Positions 35,899 through 44,597 are shown, counted from the first letter of the stretch. The stretch: DNA of 64,000 nt from Citricoccus sp. SGAir0253 (GCF_005877055.1 NZ_CP039424.1:2356001-2420000), one strand, 5' to 3'. Made by a program: numbers and translations. Notes: generated by a model from the sequence alone, not told the origin.

Positions 35899-36456
35899 TC
35901 AGACCTCGAGGAGCTCGGCTTCCTTGCGCTTGGCCATCTCCTCGACGGCGTCGGTGTGCTTGCGGGTCAGGGCGTCGAGCTCCTTCTCCGCACGGGCGCC
36001 CTCGTCCTCGCCGATCTCGCCGTCCTTGACCATCCGGTCCAGGGTCTCCTTGGCCTTGCGTCGGGCGTTGCGCAGCGAGACCTTGTGCTCCTCGGCCTTG
36101 GTCTTGACGAGCTTCACGTACTCCTTGCGGCGCTCCTGGGTCAGCTCGGGCATGACCACGCGGATGACCTTGCCGTCGTTGGACGGGTTGGCGCCCACCT
36201 CGGAGTCGGACAGCGCCTTCTCGATGTTGCGCAGCGCGGTGGTGTCGTAGGGGGTGATCAGCAGGGTGCGGGCGTCCGTGGTGGTGAAGGAGGCCAGCTG
36301 CTGCAGCGGGGTGTAGGAGCCGTAGTAGTCGACCATGACCTTCGAGTACAGCCCGGGGTTGGCCCGGCCGGTGCGGACCGAGGCGAAGTCCTCGCGGGTG
36401 GCCTCGAGGGTCTTCTCCATCTGCTCCTCGGCGGCCTGAAGGGTTTCCTGCGTCAC
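35899..36456 (-). CDS. frr: Ribosome recycling factor
   Basis: This 185-residue protein has the exact family length and splits post-termination ribosomes together with EF-G. Conserved parts are MEKTLEATREDFASVRTGRA near the start, VDYYGSYTPLQQLA and the C-terminal VRNARRKAKE-like helix (SLRNARRKAKETLDRM). The start is the GTG at 36456, preceded by AGGAG at a good distance; the frame is open 25 codons further upstream, without similarity. Confidence 0.97.
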   Translation of the reverse strand: MTQETLQAAEEQMEKTLEATREDFASVRTGRANPGLYSKVMVDYYGSYTPLQQLASFTTTDARTLLITPYDTTALRNIEKALSDSEVGANPSNDGKVIRVVMPELTQERRKEYVKLVKTKAEEHKVSLRNARRKAKETLDRMVKDGEIGEDEGARAEKELDALTRKHTDAVEEMAKRKEAELLEV

Positions 36457-36567
36457 GTTATCTCCTGGGGTCGGATGGCTTGGCCTCAATCCTAGGACAC
36501 CGGTGGGGACTCGGCGGCCGGGTCGAGGCACGGCGGGGTGGGGCGGGAGGGTGGGGGTGCGGCCGGG

Positions 36568-37386
36568 TCAGACGGTGACGGTGGTGCCGATGCGCTCGCC
36601 GAGCAGGGCACGGGTGACGTTGCCCTCGCCCTCCATGCCGAAGACCATCATCGACAGGCGGTTGTCCTTGCACATCGTCATGGCGGTCTGGTCCATGACG
36701 CGGATGTCGTTGAGCAGGGCGTCGTCGTAGGTGAGGTGCTCGTACTTCTCGGCCGCCGGGTCCTTCTTCGGGTCGGCGGTGTAGACGCCGTCCACGCCGG
36801 ACTTGGCCATGAGCACCTCGTCCGCGCCGATCTCCAGCGCGCGCTGGGCGGCCACGGTGTCCGTGGAGAAGTAGGGCAGCCCCGTGCCGGCGCCGAAGAT
36901 CACGACCCGGCCCTTCTGCATGTGGCGGATGGCCCGCAGCGGGATGTAGGGCTCGGCCACCTGCTCCATGTGGATGGCGGACTGCACGCGCGTGTCCACG
37001 CCGGCCTGCTCGAGGAAGTCCTGCAGGGCCAGGCAGTTCATCACGGTGCCGAGCATGCCCATGTAGTCGGCGCGACGGCGGTCCATCCCGTTCTCGGACA
37101 GCTCCGCGCCGCGGAAGAAGTTGCCGCCGCCGACCACCACGGCCACCTCGACCTCGTGCCGGGCCGCGGCGATCTGGTCGGCGATGCCCCGCACCGTCTC
37201 GGGGTCCACGCCGACCTTGCCGCCGCCGAAGACCTCCCCGGAGAGCTTGAGCAGGACGCGGCGCTTGCCGGTGCGGCCGGGGTCGCCGTGCGTGTCGCCG
37301 GCCTGGGCCTGCGGCAGGTCGCGGGACTCGGTGAACGACTGCGCGTCGCGGATGTCCGGGGTCGTGCGCGTGTCGGTGCTGTCCAT
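36568..37386 (-). CDS. pyrH: UMP kinase
   Basis: This 272-residue bacterial UMP kinase phosphorylates UMP to UDP. The kinase core begins at about residue 41 with [13 protein letters not shown] and includes [46 protein letters not shown] and [16 protein letters not shown]. The N-terminal 40 residues are an extra hydrophilic extension. The ATG at 37386 has a perfect AGGAGG seven bases upstream, which fixes this start against a longer open frame. Confidence 0.96.
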   Translation of the reverse strand: MDSTDTRTTPDIRDAQSFTESRDLPQAQAGDTHGDPGRTGKRRVLLKLSGEVFGGGKVGVDPETVRGIADQIAAARHEVEVAVVVGGGNFFRGAELSENGMDRRRADYMGMLGTVMNCLALQDFLEQAGVDTRVQSAIHMEQVAEPYIPLRAIRHMQKGRVVIFGAGTGLPYFSTDTVAAQRALEIGADEVLMAKSGVDGVYTADPKKDPAAEKYEHLTYDDALLNDIRVMDQTAMTMCKDNRLSMMVFGMEGEGNVTRALLGERIGTTVTV

Positions 37387-37441
37387 GTGCTGGCCTCCTG
37401 GGCTCATCGGGGCGGGCGGGCGGGGATGCGTGCGGGCAGGG

Positions 37442-37482
37442 AAAAAGGGGGTGGCCACCAGGTGACTGGTGACCACCCCCTT
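37442..37482 (-). terminator. Intrinsic terminator after tsf
   Basis: In minus-strand RNA a 17-bp stem with one G-U pair and a 4-base loop is followed directly by a five-U tract (plus-strand AAAAA at 37442-37446). It is the most classical intrinsic terminator in the window and lies 76 bases after the tsf stop. Confidence 0.85.
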
Positions 37483-37558
37483 CCAGGTCGTTCCGCGCCG
37501 CGGTCGGTCCGATCCTACCGCGTGCGGGCGGGGCCCGGGTGGTCCGGGTGGTCCGGGA

Positions 37559-38395
37559 TCAGTTGCCCACGCGGAAGCGGGCGAAGCCGGTCACGGAGGT
37601 GCCCGCCTCGGAGAGCACCTTGCCCACGGTCTGCTTCGGGTCCTTGGCGAAGGGCTGGTCCACGAGCACGATCTCCTTGAAGAAGCCGGTCAGGCGGCCC
37701 TCCACGATCTTGGCCAGGGCCTGCTCCGGCTTGCCCTCGGCGCGCGCGGTCTCGTCGGCGATGCGGCGCTCGTTCTCGACGGTCTCGGCCGGCACCTCCT
37801 CGCGGGACAGGTAGGTCGGCGCGTAGGCGGCGGTGTGCACGGCGACGTCGTGGGCGGCGGTCTTCGCGGCGTCGGAGTCGGAGTCCACGGCCATCAGGAC
37901 GCCCACCTGGGCGGGGAGGTCCTTGGAGGTCTTGTGCAGGTAGGCGTCCACGAGGGCGCCCTCCACGCGGGCCAGCCGGCGCACGACGACCTTCTCGCCG
38001 AGGATCGCGCCCTCGTCGGTGACGTGGTCGCCCAGGGTGCGGCCGTTGTACGGCGCGGCCAGCAGGGACTCGAGGTCGGCGGCGCCGGAGGACACGGCGG
38101 TCTCCAGGACGACGTTGCCGAGCTCCACGAACTTGTCGTTCTTGGCCACGAAGTCGGTCTCGCAGTTGATCTCGATCATGACGCCGACGCCGTCGGTGAC
38201 GGTCGCGGCGACCAGGCCCTCGGCGGTCGCGCGGCCCTCGCGCTTGGTGGCGCCCTTGAGGCCCTTGACGCGGATGATCTCGGTGGCCTTCTCGGCGTCG
38301 CCGTTGGCCTCGTCGAGGGCCTTCTTGACGTCCATCATCCCGGCGCCGGTGCGCTCGCGCAGGGCCTTGATGTCAGCTGCGGTGTAGTTCGCCAT
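37559..38395 (-). CDS. tsf: Elongation factor Ts
   Basis: This 278-residue protein exchanges GDP for GTP on EF-Tu. The N-terminal UBA-like part has [19 protein letters not shown], a family signature. The core contains [16 protein letters not shown]-type sequence ([13 protein letters not shown]) and [27 protein letters not shown], with [10 protein letters not shown] further on. Together with rpsB it forms the usual rpsB-tsf pair, but a strong hairpin follows rpsB, so part of the transcription may end there. Confidence 0.97.
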   Translation of the reverse strand: MANYTAADIKALRERTGAGMMDVKKALDEANGDAEKATEIIRVKGLKGATKREGRATAEGLVAATVTDGVGVMIEINCETDFVAKNDKFVELGNVVLETAVSSGAADLESLLAAPYNGRTLGDHVTDEGAILGEKVVVRRLARVEGALVDAYLHKTSKDLPAQVGVLMAVDSDSDAAKTAAHDVAVHTAAYAPTYLSREEVPAETVENERRIADETARAEGKPEQALAKIVEGRLTGFFKEIVLVDQPFAKDPKQTVGKVLSEAGTSVTGFARFRVGN

Positions 38396-38487
38396 GCGTG
38401 GTACCCATCCTTACCTGTGGCGGGGCGAGTGCCCCGAGTGGTGTTGTGGTGGTCGGTCGTTCGTGGGCCCGGGCCACCCCGGGCAGA

Positions 38488-38521
38488 CACCGGCCGGCCC
38501 CCCGAGGGGGGCCGGCCGGTG
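38488..38521 (-). terminator. GC-rich hairpin between rpsB and tsf
   Basis: Perfect 16-bp stem with a 2-base centre, beginning 5 bases after the rpsB stop codon. No U-tract. It may be a partial terminator or mRNA stabiliser that sets rpsB above tsf. Confidence 0.6.
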
Positions 38522-38526
38522 GTGGA

Positions 38527-39438
38527 TCACTGGGCCTGCGGGGCCTCGGTGCCCTCGGCGGCCTGGGCCACCTCGGTCGCGGCGGCGGGGACGGCGCCGG
38601 CGGCGGCCACGTCCTGCTCGGCGGCGGCCTCGGTGACCGGGGCGGACTGGTCAGCGGCCTCGGCCTGCTCGGCGTTGTGCTGCTCGAGCAGCTCGCGCTC
38701 CCACTCGGCCATGGGCTCCTCGGCGGCCTGGGAGCCGGACTTGCCCTGGTTGCGGGCGATGAGGCCCTCGGCCACGGCGTCGGCGATGACGCGGGTCAGC
38801 AGGTTGACGGAGCGGATGGCGTCGTCGTTGCCCGGGATCGGGTAGGTGACCTCGTCCGGGTCGCAGTTGGTGTCCAGGATCGCGACGACCGGGATGCCCA
38901 GCTTCTGGGCCTCGTCCACGGCGAGGTGCTCCTTCTTGGTGTCCACGACCCAGATCGCCGACGGCGTCTTGGTCATGTTGCGGATACCGCCGAGGTTGGC
39001 CTCGAGCTTGGTCAGCTCGCGCTGCAGCAGCAGCAGCTCCTTCTTGGTGTGGCCGGAGCCGGCGACGTCCTCGAAGTCGATCTCCTCGAGCTCCTTCATG
39101 CGCTGCACGCGCTTGGAGACGGTGGAGAAGTTGGTCAGCATGCCGCCGAGCCAGCGGTGGTTCACGTAGGGCATGCCCACGCGGGTGGCCTGCTCGGCGA
39201 TGGCCTCCTGGCCCTGCTTCTTGGTGCCCACGAAGAGGATGGTGCCGCCGTGGGCCACCGTCTCCTTGACGAACTCGAAGGCCCGGTCGATGTAGGACAG
39301 GGACTGCTGCAGGTCGATGATGTAGATGCCGTTGCGCTCGGTGAAGATGAAGCGCTTCATCTTGGGGTTCCAGCGGCGGGTCTGGTGTCCGAAGTGGACA
39401 CCGGAATCGAGCAGCTGGCGCATGGTCACGACAGGCAT
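38527..39438 (-). CDS. rpsB: 30S ribosomal protein S2
   Basis: This 303-residue protein begins [20 protein letters not shown] and includes [44 protein letters not shown] and [13 protein letters not shown], all S2 features. A C-terminal Ala/Glu-rich extension of about 50 residues is typical for actinobacteria. The ATG has AAGGAG four bases upstream. The likely -10 lies about 260 bases upstream, giving a long leader. Confidence 0.98.
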   Translation of the reverse strand: MPVVTMRQLLDSGVHFGHQTRRWNPKMKRFIFTERNGIYIIDLQQSLSYIDRAFEFVKETVAHGGTILFVGTKKQGQEAIAEQATRVGMPYVNHRWLGGMLTNFSTVSKRVQRMKELEEIDFEDVAGSGHTKKELLLLQRELTKLEANLGGIRNMTKTPSAIWVVDTKKEHLAVDEAQKLGIPVVAILDTNCDPDEVTYPIPGNDDAIRSVNLLTRVIADAVAEGLIARNQGKSGSQAAEEPMAEWERELLEQHNAEQAEAADQSAPVTEAAAEQDVAAAGAVPAAATEVAQAAEGTEAPQAQ

Positions 39439-39825
39439 GTCGCTCCTTCAGGGGTTGTCGGTTGTCGACCGTCCCGTGGTGGTCCGGTCCCTGGCATGGG
39501 CTGCGGGCGAACCCGGCACCCCCGACGCTGACCCGGGCGCACGGTGGTGCACGCCGGGACCGATGGTGGGGACCTGCCGTGCCCGGGCGGATCGGGTCCG
39601 CGGGGCCGGCATCAGTCATGCGCGTAGTCAGTTCCGCGCCCGGGGGTCTCCGTACGGTCACGTCCGGCAGGTCCGGGCACACAACTGCTCCGCCAATCTT
39701 ACCCCAGCCCGCTCCGTGCTCCGAACCGCCGCGGCGCCCCTCCACAGGGGCCCGGCCCCGGCGGGTCGCGCCGGCCGGTGGGACGCGGCCTCGCGGTCCC
39801 GACGACGGCCGGGGAGTCTGGCGTC
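39439..39825. promoter_or_regulatory. rpsB long leader and divergent promoter region
   Basis: 387 bases without a gene between rpsB and the LytM gene. On the minus strand TAAGAT (39696-39701) is a good -10 candidate and implies a leader of about 250 bases for rpsB, with several GC-rich inverted repeats. Such leaders often bind the ribosomal protein itself, but I do not recognise a known S2-leader family here. The right end must also hold the LytM promoter, which I cannot define. Confidence 0.45.
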
Positions 39826-40428
39826 ATGTCACCGTGGCTCCCCCGCCGGACGGCGGTCCTGCTGTCGCTCGTCCTCCTCCTCGGCCCTCCCGTGCCCGAC
39901 GCCGCCGTGGCCGACGGGAGTCCCGCCCCGGCTCCCGTGGCCGGCGACCGGTCGGCCCCGTCCGCGTGGACCGCCCCCGTCGCGCCCGCCGCCCCGCCCA
40001 CGGTGCTGCGCCCCTTCGACCCGCCGGCCAGCCCCTGGGCCGCCGGGCACCGCGGGGCCGACTGGGCCGCCCGCCCCGGCGGGGCGGTCCTCTCCCCCGG
40101 GCCGGGGACCATCCGCTTCGCGGGTCCGGTCGCCGGCCGCGCGGTGGTCACGGTCGCCCATCAGGACGGGACGCTCTCGAGCCTCGAGCCGGTCGACCTC
40201 GCCGAGGGCCTCGAGGTCGGGGACCGCGTGGCCGCCGGGGACGTGCTCGGCACGGTCCAGCAGGGGGCGGCGCACTGCCCGCGGGCCTGCGTGCACTGGG
40301 GCGTCCGGGTCCCCGACGGGTGGCGGACCGACGGCGGGACGTGGGACCGCTACCTGGATCCGCTGGTGCTGCTCGGCTGGTCCGGCCCGTCGGTGCTGTG
40401 GCCGGTGCACGGGGAGCCGCCGGGGTGA
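39826..40428 (+). CDS. Secreted M23/LytM-domain protein
   Basis: This 200-residue protein has a signal peptide (about residues 1-29, LLSLVLLLGPPVPDAAVA). A Pro/Ala stretch leads to the LytM fold: the first zinc motif HRGAD (H75, D79), then a core strand VVTVAHQDG, and C155-V156-H157-W-G-V in place of HxH-x-E. The first histidine of the HxH motif is therefore replaced by cysteine, so the protein may be an enzymatically weak or inactive amidase regulator. LytM genes divergent from rpsB are usual in actinobacteria. Start: ATG at 39826 with GGGGAG nine bases upstream. Confidence 0.87.
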   Translation: MSPWLPRRTAVLLSLVLLLGPPVPDAAVADGSPAPAPVAGDRSAPSAWTAPVAPAAPPTVLRPFDPPASPWAAGHRGADWAARPGGAVLSPGPGTIRFAGPVAGRAVVTVAHQDGTLSSLEPVDLAEGLEVGDRVAAGDVLGTVQQGAAHCPRACVHWGVRVPDGWRTDGGTWDRYLDPLVLLGWSGPSVLWPVHGEPPG

Positions 40429-41654
40429 GCCGGCCCCCCGGCACCCCGGGCCCGGGAGCGGCGCACCGTGATCTCGGCGGCCAGGCGGACGAGCGCCCGG
40501 GCGGAGTCGTCCCACGAGAACGCCGCGGCCTGCGCCACGGCGGCACGCGAGGCGGCCGCGAACACGGCGGGATCCTCGAGCTCGGCCACGCGCGCGGCCA
40601 GGGCGGCCGGGGACGGGTCGGCGGGGGTGCCGGCCGCGGGGCCCTCCGGGCCCAGCGGCACGAAGCGGGCCGCGCCGCCGTCGGGACCGCCGATCTCCCG
40701 GAAGATCTCGAGGTCGGAGAGCACCACGGGGGTGCCCTGCGCCATCGCCTCCGCCACGGGCAGCCCGTAGCCCTCGGAGCGCGAGAGGGTGACGAGCGCG
40801 GTGGCGCGGCGCAGCAGCCGGGCGTACTCCTCGTCGCTCGTCCCGCGGTGGAACACCAGCGACCGCGCCGGGACGCCCGCCGCGGCCGCGACCGCCAGCA
40901 GTTCCGCCTCCCGGTCCGGGGTGATCCGGGAGAGCAGGTGCAGGCGGTAGCCGTCCAGCAGGGCCAGGGACCGGACGATCGCCTCCACGTTCTTGTAGTC
41001 CATGAAGGACCCCATGTAGACGAGCGAGCGCTCCGGGGCCTCGGCGGGGTCACGGGGCGAGGCGACCGGCTGCGGGGCGTTGCCGACGAGGCGGATCTCG
41101 CGGCTGGTGAGCCGGTGCCGGCGCATGAGCCGGCGGGTGGTCTCGGAGACGGTCGCCACGGCGTCGGCCCGGTCCAGCACGAGGCGCTGGGGCCAGTAGG
41201 CCAGGTGGAAGGCGCGCCACATCGCCCGCACGGGGGCCGGCAGGTCCCGCGGCGGGGTGCGGTGCCGGTAGTAGATGAGGTCGTGCAGCGTCAGCACCAG
41301 CCCGTACTCCCGGCCGGCCGAGCCCATCGTCTGCATGGGCGAGAACACCACGTCCGGGCGGAAGGGGTTCAGCTGGCGGGCGATGAACGGCTCGGCCGGG
41401 GAGGTCGGCGCGGTCGTCCGGACCCACGGCAGGCCGGCGGGCAGCAGGCGCAGCTGGGCCTCGTCGGAGATCACCATCGTGAGCTCGGCCAGGGGCGCGC
41501 AGGCCTCGATGAGGCTGGCGCCGTAGCGGGAGATGCCGTCGTGGAAGTCGGTCCGGGTGTAGCGGGCGTCCATGAACAGGCGGAGGGGCCGCCCCAGCTC
41601 GGGGTGGACCGGCGGGCCGTGGCGGCGGGCGGGGGGCGGGAGTCGATCGGGCAC
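40350..41654 (-). CDS. GT4-family glycosyltransferase
   Basis: This 434-residue GT-B glycosyltransferase has LFMDARYTRTDFHDGISRYG at the beginning, a middle LTLHDLIYYRHR, and the donor-binding C-terminal half with SLVYMGSFMDYKNVEAIVRSL and the E-x7-E motif SRSEGYGLPVAEAMAQGTPV. It probably transfers a sugar to a cell-envelope glycan; donor and acceptor are unknown. It starts with GTG, with GGAG only two bases upstream, so an internal start such as the MDARYTR methionine is possible. Its Ser/Pro/Gly-rich tail overlaps the convergent LytM gene by 79 bases. Confidence 0.85.
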   Translation of the reverse strand: MPDRLPPPARRHGPPVHPELGRPLRLFMDARYTRTDFHDGISRYGASLIEACAPLAELTMVISDEAQLRLLPAGLPWVRTTAPTSPAEPFIARQLNPFRPDVVFSPMQTMGSAGREYGLVLTLHDLIYYRHRTPPRDLPAPVRAMWRAFHLAYWPQRLVLDRADAVATVSETTRRLMRRHRLTSREIRLVGNAPQPVASPRDPAEAPERSLVYMGSFMDYKNVEAIVRSLALLDGYRLHLLSRITPDREAELLAVAAAAGVPARSLVFHRGTSDEEYARLLRRATALVTLSRSEGYGLPVAEAMAQGTPVVLSDLEIFREIGGPDGGAARFVPLGPEGPAAGTPADPSPAALAARVAELEDPAVFAAASRAAVAQAAAFSWDDSARALVRLAAEITVRRSRARGAGGPAHPGGSPCTGHSTDGPDQPSSTSGSR

Positions 41655-41724
41655 GGCTCCACGCTAGCGGCACCCCGTCCCGTGACCGTGGGCCCGCGCC
41701 GCCGGGCAGGGGCGCCGTCTCTGG

Positions 41725-41795
41725 TCACGAATTCATCACGACACGCCGGGGGGCGTGCACGAATTCCTCACGAGACCATGACGATTCCATAACAC
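41725..41795. promoter_or_regulatory. Helically phased TCACGA box array
   Basis: Hexamers TCACGA (41725), TCACGA (41736), GCACGA (41757), TCACGA (41768), TGACGA (41779) and TAACAC (41790) lie at 11-base steps within two groups, separated by 21 bases between the groups. Direct repeats one helical turn apart are how OmpR/PhoB-type response regulators bind. The fifth box is the -35 of the downstream promoter. The stretch also contains two GAATTC copies and is A+T-rich for this genome. Confidence 0.55.
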
Positions 41796-41807
41796 CGGGG
41801 TTAGGGT
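41779..41807 (+). promoter_or_regulatory. Promoter of the SLH-NlpC/P60 gene
   Basis: -35 TGACGA (41779-41784), spacer of 17, -10 TAGGGT (41802-41807). Leader about 54 bases to the ATG at 41868. The -35 is embedded in the box array, as expected for an activated promoter. Confidence 0.45.
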
Positions 41808-41867
41808 GGTGTCACGTCCGTCGCAGGAGTCACATCCAGCACTCGCATCGCACCAGCCCGAGGTCCC

Positions 41868-43007
41868 ATGTCACGCGCCCTGCTCCCCTCCGTGCCCCCC
41901 GCCCGCCGCCCCCGCGCCCGGCGCCCGTTCCGGGCGAGCCTGGCGGCGCGGGCCCTCGTGCCGCTCCTCGCCGCGGGCACGGTCCTGGCCGGGACGGGGT
42001 ACGCCGCCCCGCCGGCCCACGCGGCGACCTATTGCGGGACCCGGGACTTCACCGACGTCCCGCGCGGCTCGACGTTCTACGCCGCCATCTCGTGGCTCAC
42101 CTGCGAGGGCATCACGACGGGCTACCAGGACGGATCCTTCGGGGTGTCCCGGACGATCACCCGGGCCGAGCTCGCAACCATGCTGTACCGGCAGGTCGAT
42201 CCCTCGCACCCGCGCGACGGGAAGCAGTACTTCCGGGATGTCCGGGCGGGCGCCTACTACACGGATGCGGTGAACTGGATGGCGCAGTCGGGACTGTCGA
42301 CGGGCTATGCCGACGGCACCTTCAGGCCCACGCAGTCGATCACGCGCGGGGAGGTCTCGGCCCTGCTGTACCGGCTCTCGGGGTCCACGTACGCCGGACC
42401 CGCCACCTCGCCGTTCCGGGACATCCGTCGCGGCGACACCTTCTACGCCGCGGCCACCTGGATGCTGGCCAAGGGCCTCGTGTCCGGCTACGCCGACTGG
42501 ACCTTCCGCCCCGATCGGCCGATCACCCGCGGCGAGACCGCCAAGATGCTCAAGAACTCCAACCCCTACGTGGCCGGCCGCGGAGACGTCAGCTATTCGG
42601 CCGTGGCGCCGTTGCCGAGTGCGGGGACCACGCCGACCTGGGCGGTCACGGCCGCACGATGGGCCACGGCCAAGGCGAACGACGCACGCGTGAGCTACGA
42701 GTGGGGCGGCAACGGTCCCTACGAGTACGACTGCTCGGGCTTCACGATCGGCGCGTTCGGGACCGCCGGCAAGAGCCTGCCCCGCCGGGCCCACGACCAG
42801 TACCGGGCGGCCAAGGACTACGTCCCGCTCTCCCAGGTGCGGGTCGGCGACCTGGTGTACTGGTCCAACGGCTCCACCGTCTACCACGTGGCCATGTACA
42901 TCGGGGACGGCAAGATCGCCCACGCCCGGAACGAGCAGATGGGGGTCGCGGTGACCTCGCTCCAGTACAGCCCGACCAACATGCTGGCCGTGGCGGGGCG
43001 GTACTGA
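41868..43007 (+). CDS. Secreted SLH-domain NlpC/P60 peptidoglycan endopeptidase
   Basis: This 379-residue exported protein has an Arg-rich n-region, a hydrophobic core and a likely cleavage at AHA (residues 50-52). Three S-layer homology modules follow (about 57-109, 118-170, 181-231), each with FRD/FTD-V/I, TGYxDG-F and ITR-x-E motifs; these bind cell-wall polymers. The C-terminal NlpC/P60 domain (about 258-379) has the catalytic cysteine C289 in YDCSGF, H340 in YHVAMYIGDG and H352, so it should cut D-Glu-diamino-acid bonds in peptidoglycan stems. The ATG has GAGG close upstream. It is convergent with tRNA-Met. Confidence 0.93.
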   Translation: MSRALLPSVPPARRPRARRPFRASLAARALVPLLAAGTVLAGTGYAAPPAHAATYCGTRDFTDVPRGSTFYAAISWLTCEGITTGYQDGSFGVSRTITRAELATMLYRQVDPSHPRDGKQYFRDVRAGAYYTDAVNWMAQSGLSTGYADGTFRPTQSITRGEVSALLYRLSGSTYAGPATSPFRDIRRGDTFYAAATWMLAKGLVSGYADWTFRPDRPITRGETAKMLKNSNPYVAGRGDVSYSAVAPLPSAGTTPTWAVTAARWATAKANDARVSYEWGGNGPYEYDCSGFTIGAFGTAGKSLPRRAHDQYRAAKDYVPLSQVRVGDLVYWSNGSTVYHVAMYIGDGKIAHARNEQMGVAVTSLQYSPTNMLAVAGRY

Positions 43008-43023
43008 CCCGGCACCACCTCGG

Positions 43024-43097
43024 TAGGGCGTGCGGGACTTGAACCCGCGACCCAGGGATTATGAGTCCCCTGCTCTGACCAACTGAGCTAACGCCCC
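43024..43097 (-). tRNA. tRNA-Met (anticodon CAT)
   Basis: 74 bases on the minus strand. The acceptor stem GGGGCGT pairs with ACGCCCT (one G-U), then discriminator A. D-arm GCTC...GAGC, anticodon loop CTCATAA (CAT, complement at 43061-43063) and T-arm GCGGG-TTCAAGT-CCCGC are all intact. CCA is not encoded. The CAT anticodon fits elongator methionine; a tRNA-Ile2 with a lysidine-modified C34 cannot be excluded by eye. It is not the initiator, since the acceptor end is paired and the anticodon stem lacks the three G-C pairs. Confidence 0.93.
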
Positions 43098-43145
43098 GCG
43101 GACCGGCCGGGCCGGTCGCACAGGGACCCATCCTAGCGCCGGGCC

Positions 43146-44585
43146 TCAGCCCCGCAGGGCCACCGGCCAGATCTCGGTGCGGCCCATGTCCCGGACCCAG
43201 TAGGCCCCCGTGGCGCGGCGCTCGGCGCGCGTGGCGTAGCGGTACCGGAACGTCCGCACCCGGATGAGCGCCGGGGGGCGGCCGGCGAAGGGGTCGTGGC
43301 GCAGCAGCCGCAGCGTCGCGGGGTCGGCCACGAGCAGCTTGGCCAGCAGGGCGTGGAACCAGCGCTGGTGGATCCCGGACAGCGGCAGGAACCACATCAT
43401 CCAGTCCAGGCGCAGGTGGTAGGGGGCGAACTGGCGGGGCCGGCGCGCGAGGTCCCCCGGCTTGCCCCGGAACCCGTAGGCGCGCCAGGACTCCTCGGGC
43501 GGCGGCTCGTCCACCGAGCCCTGCTCGGTCCCCTCGACGATCACCTCGATGCGGACCTTGGTCACCGAGCCGAAGGCGCCGTAGGCATTGCCGACCTGCC
43601 AGCGGTTGAACGAGGCGTTCATCAGCTGGCGCCGGGAGAACAGGTTGCGCACCGCCGGCACGGAGGCCACCACGATCCCGGCGCACGCCACGAGCACGAT
43701 CACCGTCCAGTACAGCGGCGGCTCGGCATCGGTGCCCAGGTCCGCGGGCAGGGCGGGGAGCACCGCGTGCAGCACCCGGTCCCCCAGGGCGGAGCAGGCC
43801 AGGACGATCGTGGCCCAGTTCAGCCAGGCGTAGTTGCCGGTGGCCACGAGCCACGACTGGGTCACGATGATCACCGCCGCCCCGATCGAGGCCACCGGCT
43901 GGGGCAGGAACAGCAGCCACGGCATCCCGAGCTGGGTGACGTGGTTGCCGATCACCTCGGCACGGTGCCACCAGCGGGGCTTGAGGTGCGCCTGCCGGCT
44001 CAGCGGGTTGGGCATCGGCTGGGTCTGGTGGTGGTAGTCCATCGCGGTCAGGTCCCGCCATTCGGGCCCGCCGCGCATCTTGATCATCCCGGCGCCGAAC
44101 TCCAGCCGGAACACGAGCCAGGCGATCAGCACGACCACCGGCAGCAGCGGCGCCGACCGGTCCGAGCCCAGCAGACCGGCCATGATCCCGGCCTCGAGCA
44201 GCAGCATCTCCCACCCGAAGCCGTAGAAGGCCTGCCCGATGTTCACGATCGACAGGTACAGCCCGTAGAGCACCAGGAACACCGCCAGGGGCACCCACGG
44301 CGGCCCGGCCTGCGGGAGCCCGGCCACGAGCGCAGCGGCCAGCACCATCCCGGCGACGGCGACCCCCACGAGCCGGCGGTCGGTGTACCTCCAGCGGCTG
44401 AAGACCGTGGGGCCGCGCTGCCGGCCGGCGGCCAGCAGGGCGGGCGCCGGCAGCAGCCCGTGCTCGCCGAGCAGGGCGCGGAACTGGTTCAGGGTGGACC
44501 AGAACGCGACGAGGTAGAGGGCCGCCACCCCGCGCTGCACGACCTGGCGGGCCCATTCCGAGTCGGTCGCGGACCACCACTCCAC
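43146..44585 (-). CDS. Lipase maturation factor family membrane protein
   Basis: This 479-residue protein has about eight or nine membrane segments, followed by a soluble C-terminal part (about 340-479). It matches the LMF1/DUF1222 family in FYGFGWEMLLLEAG, FRLEFGAGMIKMRGGPEWRDLTAMDYHHQTQPMPNP and in LDWMMWFLPLSG. In animals the family folds dimeric lipases in the ER; its bacterial role is unknown. The start is GTG at 44585; TAGGAT lies six bases upstream and could be a leaderless -10 or supply an AGGA ribosome site. Confidence 0.88.
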   Translation of the reverse strand: MEWWSATDSEWARQVVQRGVAALYLVAFWSTLNQFRALLGEHGLLPAPALLAAGRQRGPTVFSRWRYTDRRLVGVAVAGMVLAAALVAGLPQAGPPWVPLAVFLVLYGLYLSIVNIGQAFYGFGWEMLLLEAGIMAGLLGSDRSAPLLPVVVLIAWLVFRLEFGAGMIKMRGGPEWRDLTAMDYHHQTQPMPNPLSRQAHLKPRWWHRAEVIGNHVTQLGMPWLLFLPQPVASIGAAVIIVTQSWLVATGNYAWLNWATIVLACSALGDRVLHAVLPALPADLGTDAEPPLYWTVIVLVACAGIVVASVPAVRNLFSRRQLMNASFNRWQVGNAYGAFGSVTKVRIEVIVEGTEQGSVDEPPPEESWRAYGFRGKPGDLARRPRQFAPYHLRLDWMMWFLPLSGIHQRWFHALLAKLLVADPATLRLLRHDPFAGRPPALIRVRTFRYRYATRAERRATGAYWVRDMGRTEIWPVALRG

Positions 44586-44591
44586 GGTCCG

Positions 44592-44597
44592 ATCCTA
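44592..44597 (-). promoter_or_regulatory. TAGGAT element before the LMF-like gene
   Basis: Six bases separate it from the GTG. It could be the -10 of a leaderless mRNA, or AGGA within it could be the ribosome site of a longer mRNA. Confidence 0.3.
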
